A DNA stretch of 14,247 bases, from contig JASLBS010000135.1 in NCBI GenBank assembly GCA_030146405.1, forward strand, positions 1 through 14,247. The letters are read 5' to 3'. The position numbers were made by a program, and so were the translations under genes. Under the pieces are notes generated by a model. It had not been told where the DNA came from. It did not search any database and was given only the letters and a program-made list of their open reading frames with translations. This stretch comes from Arthrobacter sp. (GTDB taxonomy: Bacteria; Actinomycetota; Actinomycetes; Actinomycetales; Micrococcaceae). How positions within the stretch are numbered: the stretch's first letter is position 1; the number at the start of each line of letters is the position of its first letter. Shown here one piece after another: positions 1 to 6,336 of this stretch.

Positions 1-348
1 TACAGCGTGAGCGTGCTGAACGTCCCGTTGATCGTGATCCTCGGCCATGACAGTTGCGGCGCCGTGACGGCCACCATGAACTCCCTGGACAGCGGGGACA
101 TGCCCACGGGCTTCCTCCGGGATCTCGTGGAGCGCATCACGCCGTCGGTGCTCACGGCACGCCGGGCCGGGATCACCGACGTGAACGCGACGGTGATCGA
201 GCACACGAAGCAGACCTCGAAGCGCCTGGTCGACAGTTCGCGGGTGATCGCCGAGGCCGTCGCGGACGGCAGTGTGGCCGTGGTGGGCGTCTCCTACCGC
301 CTCCACGAGGGCAAGGCCGTACTCGTGTCAGGATTTGGCGCACTGTAA
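1..348 (+). CDS. Beta-class carbonic anhydrase, C-terminal fragment (5' end outside window)
   Basis: This reading frame is open from the first base and ends at TAA 346-348, giving 115 residues of a protein that starts before the window. Beta-carbonic anhydrases interconvert CO2 and bicarbonate in the cytoplasm with a zinc ion held by Cys, Asp (or water), His and Cys. The fragment contains the second half of the zinc site: the strand LIVILGHDSCGAV, with His16 and Cys19 of the visible part in the H-x2-C spacing. The first ligand motif (CxDSR) would lie upstream. The C-terminal part (VAVVGVSYRLHEGKAVLVSG) matches the last strands of this fold. About half of a typical 200-residue protein is visible. 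The stop lies 22 nt before fumC; an inverted repeat spans the stop codon. Confidence 0.85.
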   Translation, partial: YSVSVLNVPLIVILGHDSCGAVTATMNSLDSGDMPTGFLRDLVERITPSVLTARRAGITDVNATVIEHTKQTSKRLVDSSRVIAEAVADGSVAVVGVSYRLHEGKAVLVSGFGAL

Positions 349-355
349 CGCCAAA
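334..355. promoter_or_regulatory. Inverted repeat upstream of fumC
   Basis: TTTGGCG (334-340) and CGCCAAA (349-355) are perfect 7-bp arms separated by 8 nt, spanning the carbonic anhydrase stop codon. The repeat ends 4 nt before the -10-like element of fumC, so it covers the -35 region. It could be an operator or a weak transcript hairpin. No regulator is identified. Confidence 0.35.
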
Positions 356-358
356 GGC

Positions 359-370
359 GAGAATTGCGCC
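359..370 (+). promoter_or_regulatory. -10-like element in front of fumC, possible leaderless start
   Basis: GAGAAT (359-364) is followed by exactly 6 nt and then ATG 371, the geometry seen at four other genes in this window. The first base deviates from the TAnnnT consensus, so this is the weakest of the five. The segment AAAGGCGAG at 353-361 could instead act as a Shine-Dalgarno, about 10 nt from the ATG. Confidence 0.35.
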
Positions 371-1855
371 ATGACTCCAACGCCTGCAGCCAGCCCGAAC
401 CCCAGCTCCCCGACCGGCGCGACGCCGGGCACGGAGGGTTCACAGGATGCGGAGTACCGCATCGAACACGACACGATGGGTGAGGTGCGGGTCCCGATCA
501 ACGCCCTCTACCGCGCCCAGACGCAGCGCGCCGTCGAGAACTTCCCGATCTCCGGCACCACTCTGGAGCGTTCGCACATCGAGGCGCTCGCGCGGATCAA
601 GAAGGCGGCGGCCACGGCGAACGCCGAGCTCGGCGTGCTCGACGAGGAACGCGCCCGCGCCATCGAGGGTGCGGCGGAGGACGTGGCGGCGGGCCGGTAC
701 GACGGCGACTTCCCCGTGGACATCTACCAGACCGGTTCCGGTACGTCGTCGAACATGAACGCCAACGAGGTGATCGCCACCCTCGCGAGCCGTGCGCTCG
801 AGGCATCCGGCAGCAGCACGACCGTGCACCCCAACGATCACGTGAATGCCTCGCAGTCCTCGAACGACGTCTTCCCCACCTCGGTCCACGTGGCCGCGAC
901 CTCCGCCCTGGTGAAGGACCTCATCCCGGCCCTGGCGCACCTCGCGGAGGCGCTGGAGCGCAAGGCCGAGGAGTTCAAGACCGTGGTGAAGTCCGGCCGC
1001 ACGCACCTCATGGACGCGACGCCGGTGACGCTCGGCCAGGAGTTCGGCGGCTACGCGGCGCAGGTCCGCTACGGCATCGAGCGCGTGGAGGCCTCCCTGC
1101 CCCGCGTGGCCGAGGTGCCGCTGGGCGGAACGGCCGTCGGCACCGGCATCAACACCCCCGCCGGCTTCTCCGCCCGTGTGATCGAGCTCCTCGCCGAGGA
1201 CACCGGGCTCCCCCTCACCGAGGCGCGGGACCACTTCGAGGCGCAGGCCAACCGCGACGCCCTCGTCGAGATCTCGGGCATGCTGCGCACGATCGCCGTC
1301 TCCCTGACCAAGATCCACAACGATCTCCGCTGGCTCGGTTCCGGACCGAACACGGGCCTGGGCGAGATAGCCCTCCCCGACCTGCAGCCCGGATCCTCGA
1401 TCATGCCGGGCAAGGTCAACCCCGTGATCGCCGAGGCCGTCATCATGGTCTGCGCCCAGGTGGTGGGCAATGACGCCACGGTCGCCTGGTCCGGCACCAA
1501 CGGTGCCTTCGAGCTGAACGTGGGCATCCCGGTGATCGCCCGCAACGTGCTCGAGTCGATCCGGCTCCTCAGCACCTCCACGCGCGTCTCCGCCGACCGC
1601 ATGATCGACGGCATCACGGCCAACGAGGAGCGCGCCCGCTTCCTGGCCGAGGCCTCCCCCTCGATCGTCACGCCGCTCAACAAGTACATCGGTTACGAGA
1701 ACGCCGCGAAGATCGCGAAGAAGGCGGTGGCGGAGGGCCTCACCGTCCGGGAATCGGTGATCGCGCTCGGCTTCGTGGAACGCGGTGAGCTGACCGAGGA
1801 GCAGCTGGATTCCGCTCTCGACGTGCTGTCGATGACGCGCCCGCCGCAGGCCTGA
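371..1855 (+). CDS. fumC: Class II fumarate hydratase (fumarase C)
   Basis: This encodes 494 residues. Class II fumarase is an iron-independent homotetramer that reversibly hydrates fumarate to L-malate in the TCA cycle. Family blocks appear in order: TGSGTSSNMN (121-130), HPNDHVNASQSSND, GRTHLMDATP with the catalytic-region His212, and the mobile-loop signature GSSIMPGKVN (341-350). ATG 371 is chosen because the conserved stretch YRIEHDTMGEVRVP begins about 30 residues in, which excludes the later ATG at 477; the earlier in-frame ATG at 272 lies inside the carbonic anhydrase gene. The Pro/Ser/Thr-rich N-terminus is slightly longer than usual (family about 465 residues). It sits 22 nt behind carbonic anhydrase and is closed by a strong terminator. 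Argininosuccinate lyase and aspartase share the superfamily, but the motif details favour fumarase. Confidence 0.96.
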   Translation: MTPTPAASPNPSSPTGATPGTEGSQDAEYRIEHDTMGEVRVPINALYRAQTQRAVENFPISGTTLERSHIEALARIKKAAATANAELGVLDEERARAIEGAAEDVAAGRYDGDFPVDIYQTGSGTSSNMNANEVIATLASRALEASGSSTTVHPNDHVNASQSSNDVFPTSVHVAATSALVKDLIPALAHLAEALERKAEEFKTVVKSGRTHLMDATPVTLGQEFGGYAAQVRYGIERVEASLPRVAEVPLGGTAVGTGINTPAGFSARVIELLAEDTGLPLTEARDHFEAQANRDALVEISGMLRTIAVSLTKIHNDLRWLGSGPNTGLGEIALPDLQPGSSIMPGKVNPVIAEAVIMVCAQVVGNDATVAWSGTNGAFELNVGIPVIARNVLESIRLLSTSTRVSADRMIDGITANEERARFLAEASPSIVTPLNKYIGYENAAKIAKKAVAEGLTVRESVIALGFVERGELTEEQLDSALDVLSMTRPPQA

Positions 1856-1879
1856 TCCGCAGCACGGCCCCGTTCGAGG

Positions 1880-1911
1880 AAAGGGGCGCACCCTGTCGGT
1901 GCGCCCCTTTT
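1880..1911 (+). terminator. Intrinsic terminator of fumC
   Basis: A perfect 13-bp stem (1880-1892 with 1898-1910) closes a 5-nt loop, CTGTC, and runs into TTTT at 1908-1911. It starts 25 nt after the fumC stop and is the clearest rho-independent terminator in the window. Confidence 0.88.
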
Positions 1912-1932
1912 GCGTGCCTGCGATCACATTAG

Positions 1933-1957
1933 TTGCACTCAGAGAATCGGAGTGCAA
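1933..1957. promoter_or_regulatory. Probable TetR operator over the tetR start region
   Basis: Perfect 8-bp arms, TTGCACTC (1933-1940) and GAGTGCAA (1950-1957), are separated by 9 nt. A further half-site, AGTGCAA, lies at 1978-1984. The repeat surrounds a -10-like GAGAAT (1942-1947) and its right arm overlaps the GGAG Shine-Dalgarno at 1949-1952. The stretch 1920-1990 is unusually AT-rich for this genome. TetR-family repressors commonly bind such repeats at their own promoters, so autoregulation of the repressor-exporter pair is the likely reading. Confidence 0.7.
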
Positions 1958-1959
1958 AT

Positions 1960-2643
1960 ATGTACTCCGTGGACGATAGTGCAATAAATAACGACGTCGG
2001 ACTCCGCGAGCGCAAGCGCCGTCTCAGACGTCACTCACTCGTCGAGGTAGCGCGTCGACTGACCCTGGAGCACGGTCTCAACGGGTTCACCGTGGAACAA
2101 CTGTGCGACGAGGTGGGGATCTCCCGCAGGACGTTCTTCAACTACTTCCCCACGAAGGAGGACGCGATCCTCGGGTCCTCCGAGGACCGGCTCCCCGAGG
2201 GACTGCTGGACGACTTCGTCGATTCCGGCCGGACCACGCCGCCCGTTCCCCTGCTCGAGGCGCTGACCCTCCTGTTCATCGAGATCGCGGATCGGATGGG
2301 CATCTCGCGCGAGGAGTACGAGACGATGTCGGCCGTGCTCCACCGCGAGCCGCAGCTCATGGCCCGCATGTTCGCGAAGTCGGAGTCGAAGTCCCAGCTC
2401 CTGACCGATCTGATCACCCGGCGCGAGGGAATGCCGGCGAACCATCCCTCCGCCCGGGTCGCCGTGTTCGTCCTCGGCGAGGTGGCCCGCCGATCGCTCG
2501 ACGAGTTCTTCGTCGAGGGAAATCTCCTGACCTACCCGCAGGTCCTGCACCGGAACATCGATGCCCTGCGCTACCTCTTCCCCCCTTCCGACAGCGGCGC
2601 CTCTCCCGACCGTCCCACCTCCCAGAACCAGGACCAAGCATGA
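1960..2643 (+). CDS. TetR-family transcriptional regulator of the adjacent exporter
   Basis: This encodes 227 residues. The N-terminal DNA-binding domain (about residues 15-65) shows the TetR pattern: a basic first helix (LRERKRRLRRHSLVEVA), then FTVEQLCDEVGISRRTFFNYFPTKED, which contains the helix-turn-helix and the typical FxYFxxKEDA segment. The rest is a variable helical ligand-binding domain ending in a polar Ser/Pro/Gln tail. ATG 1960 is preceded by GGAG at 7 nt; an in-frame TTG at 1933 is rejected because it lies inside the operator-like repeat. The stop overlaps the exporter start as ATGA (2640-2643), so the two are translationally coupled. The most likely role is ligand-relieved repression of its own operon. 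The inducer cannot be read from the sequence. Confidence 0.93.
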   Translation: MYSVDDSAINNDVGLRERKRRLRRHSLVEVARRLTLEHGLNGFTVEQLCDEVGISRRTFFNYFPTKEDAILGSSEDRLPEGLLDDFVDSGRTTPPVPLLEALTLLFIEIADRMGISREEYETMSAVLHREPQLMARMFAKSESKSQLLTDLITRREGMPANHPSARVAVFVLGEVARRSLDEFFVEGNLLTYPQVLHRNIDALRYLFPPSDSGASPDRPTSQNQDQA

Positions 2644-4391
2644 GAACAACGACAGCGCCGGACGGCCCGCTCCTCCTGACGCAGAAACGCATCTGGATCA
2701 TCTTCTCGGCGCTGATCGCCGGGATGCTGCTCTCCAGCCTCGACCAGACCATCGTCTCCACCGCCATGCCCACCATCGTGGGTCAACTGGGCGGCGTGGA
2801 GCACCAGACCTGGATCACCACCGCCTACCTCCTGGCCACCACGATCGTGATGCCGATCTACGGCAAGTTCGGTGACGTCCTGGGCCGCCGCAACCTGTTC
2901 CTCTTCGCCATCGCCCTGTTCACGGTGGCCTCCATCCTGTGTGCCTTCGCCACCAGCTTCTGGGCGTTCGTCATCTTCCGTGCCATCCAGGGCCTCGGCG
3001 GCGGCGGGCTCATCATCCTGTCCCAGGCGATCATCGCGGACATCGTGCCCGCCAACGAGCGCGGCAAGTACATGGGCCCCCTCGGCGGGATCTTCGGCCT
3101 CAGCGCCGTGGCCGGCCCGCTGCTGGGCGGCTACTTCGTGGATCACCACACCTGGCAGTGGGCGTTCTACATCAACATCCCGGTCGGGATCGCAGCGTTC
3201 GCGATCGCCTGGTTCACCCTGCGCCTGCCGTCCAAGAAGGCCACGAAGCGCCTCGACATCCCCGGCGTGGTGCTGCTGTCCATCGCCACCACGTGCCTGA
3301 TCTTCTTCACGGACTTCGGCGGTGACGCCACCGAGGGCTGGACCTCCCCGCTCACCTGGGCGTTCGGAACCGGCATGGTCCTGGCCGTGGCGGGCTTCGT
3401 CATGGTGGAACGCCGCGCGGAGGATCCGATCATCCCGCTCTCGCTCTTCAGGAACCGCACGTTCGTCAACAGCACCGGCATCGGCTTCACCCTGGGCCTC
3501 GGCATGTTCGCCGCACTGGCCTTCATGCCCACGTTCCTGCAGATGGCCTCCGGCACCTCGGCCGCCGTCTCGGGACTGCTCCTCGTCCCGATGATCGTCG
3601 GCCTCATGGGTACGTCCATCTACTCCGGTCTCGCGATCTCGCGGACCGGCAGGTACCGGAAGTACCCGATCGCCGGCGTCTCCCTGACCCTGGCCACCCT
3701 GGTGTGGATGTCCACCCTCACGGCCACCACCCCGATCTGGCTGATCTGCACCATGCTGTTCTTCTTCGGTGCGGGTCTCGGCCTGATCATGCAGGTGATC
3801 GTCCTCGTGGTGCAGAACTCGGTGGCTCCCACCATGGTGGGTGTGGCCACCAGCACCAACAACTACTTCCGCGAGGTCGGGGCGTCCCTCGGCGTCGCGG
3901 TCTTCGGGGCACTCTTCACGAGCAGGCTCTCGGAGCGGCTGAACACCACCTTCACCTCCTTCGGAGCCAGCACCGAGGACGCAGGCCAGGCGACCTCCAC
4001 GCTGGACCCCGCGACCCTGAACGCACTGCCGGACCAGGTACGGGAAGCCGTGGTGAGTGACTACGCAGAATCACTCGCCCCCGTGTTCCTCTACCTCGTA
4101 CCCTTCCTGGTGATCGCGCTGATCCTCGCCCTCCTGCTGCGGGAGATCCCGCTGTCCGCCACCTCGGGCATGGTGGCGCGCGGAGAGGCCGTCGGCGGCG
4201 AGGAGGCACTCCGGCTGGAGCGCGAGCGCGACGGCGGTCCTGCCTCCGCCGGAGCCACCTCCGCCGGTGCCACCTTCGTCGAGGGGTCCGACGTCCAGGC
4301 ATCCGACGTCCAGTCGGTCGGCTCCCGGACAGTTCCGGGCGCGGACTCCGACACCAGGGACTCCGACGCCAGGAACCGCCCGGACGCCTGA
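2640..4391 (+). CDS. MFS drug:H+ antiporter, DHA2 (EmrB/QacA-type, 14 helices)
   Basis: This encodes 583 residues of a cytoplasmic-membrane exporter that would use the proton gradient to expel hydrophobic or cationic compounds. DHA2 motifs are visible: LDQTIVSTAMPTIV in helix 1 (residues 34-47, with Asp35), loop motif A GKFGDVLGRRNLF (75-87), RAIQGLGGGG, and antiporter motif C GPLLGGYF (159-166). Hydrophobic segments continue to about residue 505, consistent with 14 helices. The following tail of roughly 78 residues is hydrophilic and contains three pairs of 5-residue repeats. The start ATG overlaps the tetR stop. A long hairpin follows the gene. The substrate is unknown; multidrug or antibiotic export is inferred from the family and the TetR partner. 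Confidence 0.94.
   Translation: MRTTTAPDGPLLLTQKRIWIIFSALIAGMLLSSLDQTIVSTAMPTIVGQLGGVEHQTWITTAYLLATTIVMPIYGKFGDVLGRRNLFLFAIALFTVASILCAFATSFWAFVIFRAIQGLGGGGLIILSQAIIADIVPANERGKYMGPLGGIFGLSAVAGPLLGGYFVDHHTWQWAFYINIPVGIAAFAIAWFTLRLPSKKATKRLDIPGVVLLSIATTCLIFFTDFGGDATEGWTSPLTWAFGTGMVLAVAGFVMVERRAEDPIIPLSLFRNRTFVNSTGIGFTLGLGMFAALAFMPTFLQMASGTSAAVSGLLLVPMIVGLMGTSIYSGLAISRTGRYRKYPIAGVSLTLATLVWMSTLTATTPIWLICTMLFFFGAGLGLIMQVIVLVVQNSVAPTMVGVATSTNNYFREVGASLGVAVFGALFTSRLSERLNTTFTSFGASTEDAGQATSTLDPATLNALPDQVREAVVSDYAESLAPVFLYLVPFLVIALILALLLREIPLSATSGMVARGEAVGGEEALRLERERDGGPASAGATSAGATFVEGSDVQASDVQSVGSRTVPGADSDTRDSDARNRPDA
4245..4373 (+). repeat. Three successive 15-bp tandem duplications in the exporter tail
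   Basis: Pair 1: TCCGCCGGAGCCACC (4245-4259) and a copy with one mismatch (4260-4274). Pair 2: TCCGACGTCCAG at 4287-4298 and 4302-4313, perfect with a 15-bp period. Pair 3: GACTCCGACACCAGG (4344-4358) and a copy with one mismatch (4359-4373). Each adds five codons in frame (SAGAT twice; SDVQA/SDVQS; DSDTR/DSDAR). Confidence 0.9.
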
Positions 4392-4428
4392 TCCCGCCGG
4401 CCCCGTCCGGCTGATCGTCACCCGACGG

Positions 4429-4466
4429 TCGAGGCCCCGGCAGTCCCAGGACTGCCGGGGCCTCGA
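4429..4466. terminator. Bidirectional terminator hairpin between exporter and NUDIX gene
   Basis: A perfect 18-bp stem (4429-4446 with 4449-4466) closes on a minimal loop in the 102-bp gap between two convergent genes. There is no T-run. The position and perfect pairing on both strands suggest a shared terminator; GC-rich actinobacterial terminators often lack the U tract. Confidence 0.72.
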
Positions 4467-4493
4467 GCGTACTCGGGCCCGGTTATCGGCCGC

Positions 4494-4964
4494 TCAACGA
4501 ACGAACCGGGTCATGCCGTCGAAGCTGCCCGCACCGAGCACGAGGGCACGGTGCCGCGGATTGAGGTCGGGGAGATCGGCCAGGGCGAACCAGCGGACGT
4601 CGAGGGACTCGTCGTCGTTCACCCGTGCCGTTCCTCCCACCGCCCTGCAGCGGAAGTCGAGATTGAGGAACGTGCAGACGTCCCCGTTCGGGAAGGTGAT
4701 CGGACCCACCACGCCCGTGTCGAGCAGGACCTCCACCTCCACCGCCACGCCGGTCTCCTCCTCGATCTCCCGGCGGAGGGCCACCGCGGGTTCCTCACCG
4801 GGCTCCACCATGCCGGTGATGATCGTCCATCGGCCGTTGTCCGCGCGCTGACCGAGGAGCACCTCGCCGTCGTCATTGAAGACCACTCCCCCCACACCGG
4901 GAAGCCAGAGTGGGTCATGTCCGATCTTGCGCCGCAGCGCGACGACGAATTCAGGGGTAGGCAC
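4494..4964 (-). CDS. NUDIX hydrolase, substrate unknown
   Basis: This encodes 156 residues. NUDIX enzymes hydrolyse nucleoside diphosphates linked to another moiety, using Mg2+ or Mn2+ bound by the Nudix box. The box is complete at residues 51-73: GMVEPGEEPAV through REIEEETGV, fitting GX5EX7REUXEEXGU. It is preceded by GVGGVVFNDDGEVLLGQRAD, the usual first strand pair, and WTIITG. Start: GTG at 4964 lies 5 nt after the prepilin peptidase stop with no clear Shine-Dalgarno, so translational coupling is likely. The longer in-frame extension upstream is an Arg/Gly-rich shadow of the peptidase gene and is rejected. The substrate (for example ADP-ribose or a damaged dNTP) cannot be decided from the motif alone. 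Confidence 0.9.
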   Translation of the reverse strand: MPTPEFVVALRRKIGHDPLWLPGVGGVVFNDDGEVLLGQRADNGRWTIITGMVEPGEEPAVALRREIEEETGVAVEVEVLLDTGVVGPITFPNGDVCTFLNLDFRCRAVGGTARVNDDESLDVRWFALADLPDLNPRHRALVLGAGSFDGMTRFVR

Positions 4965-4969
4965 GTTTT

Positions 4970-5476
4970 TCAGCGTAGTACAGCCAGCGCCAGGCCTGCC
5001 CCGAGGATCAGGAACGGACCGAACGCCACCGCGGAGCCGAGCCCGGCCCTGCCCGTGCCGACGAGCCCGAGGCTCCACAGGCCACCCAGCAGGATGGCGA
5101 AGCACGGACCCCACCACACCTCCTGCCAGCCCGCGAAGCCGAGATACAGCCCCAGCAGTCCGGCGAGCTTGACGTCCCCGAAGCCGAGGCCCCGCCGGTT
5201 CACCAGGTGGAGCAGCTCGAAGCCCAACCACAGCACGGCACCTCCGCCCAGCATGCCGAGGATCCGGTGCCAGTCCCCCGCGATCGCCGCGGCGGCACCC
5301 AGCAGGAGGATCACCGCCGGGTAGGAGGGAAGGACGATCCGGTTCGGCAGCCGGTGAGTACGCCAGTCGATCACGCTCAGCAGCACGCCCACGCCCACGA
5401 AGCCGACGAGCGCGACGGCGAGGAGGACCGCCGCGAAGGGCACCTCCCTGGAATAGCCGGCCAGGACTGCGAACAC
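4970..5476 (-). CDS. A24-family prepilin peptidase (short form)
   Basis: This encodes 168 residues, mostly hydrophobic, with several predicted membrane helices. A24 aspartyl peptidases cut the leader of type IV pilin-like preproteins at the inner face of the membrane. Both catalytic aspartate motifs are present: the Asp of SVIDWRTHRLPN (with the conserved RxxxLPN context) and the Asp of GFGDVKLAG, matching GxGD. The N-terminal cysteine-rich methyltransferase domain of PilD-type enzymes is absent, as in TadV/CpaA-like proteins. GTG 5476 is chosen because a TAG stop lies just upstream in frame and a -10-like TAGCGT sits exactly 6 nt before it. No pilin or secretion genes are nearby, so its substrates lie elsewhere. 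It is followed by the NUDIX gene in a probable two-gene operon. Confidence 0.88.
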   Translation of the reverse strand: MFAVLAGYSREVPFAAVLLAVALVGFVGVGVLLSVIDWRTHRLPNRIVLPSYPAVILLLGAAAAIAGDWHRILGMLGGGAVLWLGFELLHLVNRRGLGFGDVKLAGLLGLYLGFAGWQEVWWGPCFAILLGGLWSLGLVGTGRAGLGSAVAFGPFLILGAGLALAVLR

Positions 5477-5488
5477 GCTCCCACGCTA
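5477..5488 (-). promoter_or_regulatory. Leaderless promoter -10 for prepilin peptidase
   Basis: On the minus strand TAGCGT (5488-5483) fits TAnnnT and is separated by exactly 6 nt from GTG 5476, so transcription would begin at the start codon. The only purine run, GGGAG, is 1 nt from the GTG and cannot act as a Shine-Dalgarno. No clear -35 is visible. Confidence 0.65.
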
Positions 5489-5522
5489 CGCGACACCCCG
5501 GGGCGCGCGAGGTGGGGATGAC

Positions 5523-5534
5523 TAGACTGTGGAG
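5523..5534 (+). promoter_or_regulatory. Leaderless promoter -10 for the unknown gene at 5535
   Basis: TAGACT (5523-5528) fits TAnnnT and is followed by exactly 6 nt and ATG 5535. This decides the start: an in-frame GTG at 5529 directly abuts the -10. It is divergent from the prepilin peptidase promoter; the two predicted transcription starts are about 58 bp apart. Confidence 0.68.
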
Positions 5535-6290
5535 ATGTCAGCCCAGCGAAGTCCTGTTTCCGAGGAGACCTTCCGCTCGCTCGCCCGCTCCTCCCCCTGG
5601 CGCTGGGAGAGTCTCCGGTTCGACATCTCCTGGCGTGCGCCGAGCGGCTCCGATGTGCAGCCGGCGGCGCCGCTCCTCGCCTGGTTGCGCCGCCCCGCGG
5701 CACTGCGGGTGGAAACCGCGGACGGTATGCTGCTCCATTCCTCCACAGGCAACGAAACCTCCCGCGACGCCCTGTACGTCAGTGCCACCAGGAAATCGTG
5801 GCTCCTCGCCCCGAGGCTCGTGACCCCCCTCTACGACGACGCCGGACTGGTGCGGCGCAGGCCCGAGGCGGCCTACGGCGAGGCGGTCTTCGGAGACCCG
5901 CGCTGGTCCTCGATGCTGGACCCGGTGGAACTGGCCGGGAACGCTCCGGTGTCGATGGGTTTCCCCGGCGCCGATCGCGTGGAACTCAGCGACCTCGTCG
6001 AGGACGTCTTCGCGCAGCGGCCGGTCCTGGCCGCCTCGGTGGTCCCCAACCCCACCTATGTCCCCACGGCACCCGGCCGTCCGCTGGTCGGGTCGGGGCC
6101 CACCCGGGTGCTCCTGGACACCGAGACCGGCATCTGCGTCTCGACGACGGCGCTCGAGGGCCCGCACCGCGGAGCCGGCCACGACCTGCGGATCCTCGGC
6201 GTGGACGAATACCTGACGGACGACTACTTCCGGGCGGCCCCCGCGGAGCTCAGCGACGTCAGCGAGCACGTGCCCTGGATCGTGCACTGA
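5535..6290 (+). CDS. Conserved-looking hypothetical protein, 251 aa, soluble
   Basis: I do not recognise this protein. It has no signal peptide, membrane helix, lipobox or obvious catalytic motif. It begins with a polar region, then SSPWRWESLRFDISWRA and a segment PLLAWLRRPAALRVETADG; Trp-, Pro- and Arg-rich motifs continue (TRKSWLLAPRLVTPLYDD, VRRRPEAAYGEAVFGDPRW). The C-terminal half contains VPNPTYVP, then VLLDTETGICVSTTALEG, and ends in acidic residues and VPWIVH. Codon use is typical of the neighbours, so this is a real gene. It is transcribed divergently from the prepilin peptidase and convergently to the PhoH2 gene 46 nt away. A role cannot be assigned from sequence alone. Confidence 0.85.
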   Translation: MSAQRSPVSEETFRSLARSSPWRWESLRFDISWRAPSGSDVQPAAPLLAWLRRPAALRVETADGMLLHSSTGNETSRDALYVSATRKSWLLAPRLVTPLYDDAGLVRRRPEAAYGEAVFGDPRWSSMLDPVELAGNAPVSMGFPGADRVELSDLVEDVFAQRPVLAASVVPNPTYVPTAPGRPLVGSGPTRVLLDTETGICVSTTALEGPHRGAGHDLRILGVDEYLTDDYFRAAPAELSDVSEHVPWIVH

Positions 6291-6302
6291 CCGGACTGCT
6301 CA

Positions 6303-6325
6303 GGCACCCGTCCAGGGCGTGTGCC
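6303..6325. terminator. Possible terminator hairpin between convergent genes
   Basis: GGCAC (6303-6307) pairs with GTGCC (6321-6325), and an inner CC/GG pairing is possible with a small bulge. This lies in the 46-nt gap between the hypothetical gene and the PhoH2 gene. There is no T-run and the stem is short, so support is weak. Confidence 0.3.
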
Positions 6326-6336
6326 GACAGCAGGAG

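Noticed and set aside
272..370. N-terminal extension of fumC from ATG 272
   Set aside because: It lies inside the carbonic anhydrase gene in another frame and encodes residues unlike any fumarase; ATG 371 fits spacing and promoter.
1933..1959. TTG 1933 as the tetR start
   Set aside because: It coincides with the left arm of the operator-like repeat and has no Shine-Dalgarno; ATG 1960 has GGAG at 7 nt.
440..1984. A 514-codon minus-strand open frame opposite fumC
   Set aside because: It is an Arg/Gly/Asp/His-rich composition typical of the antisense of a high-GC gene; fumC on the plus strand has full family motifs.
2103..2639. N-terminal extension of the exporter inside tetR
   Set aside because: It is an Arg/Pro-rich shadow of tetR; the true start ATG 2640 overlaps the tetR stop and is followed directly by a helix-1 motif.
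4965..5231. Long N-terminal extension of the NUDIX protein
   Set aside because: The added residues are an Arg/Gly-rich shadow of the prepilin peptidase, whose GxGD motif and membrane helices are in a different frame.
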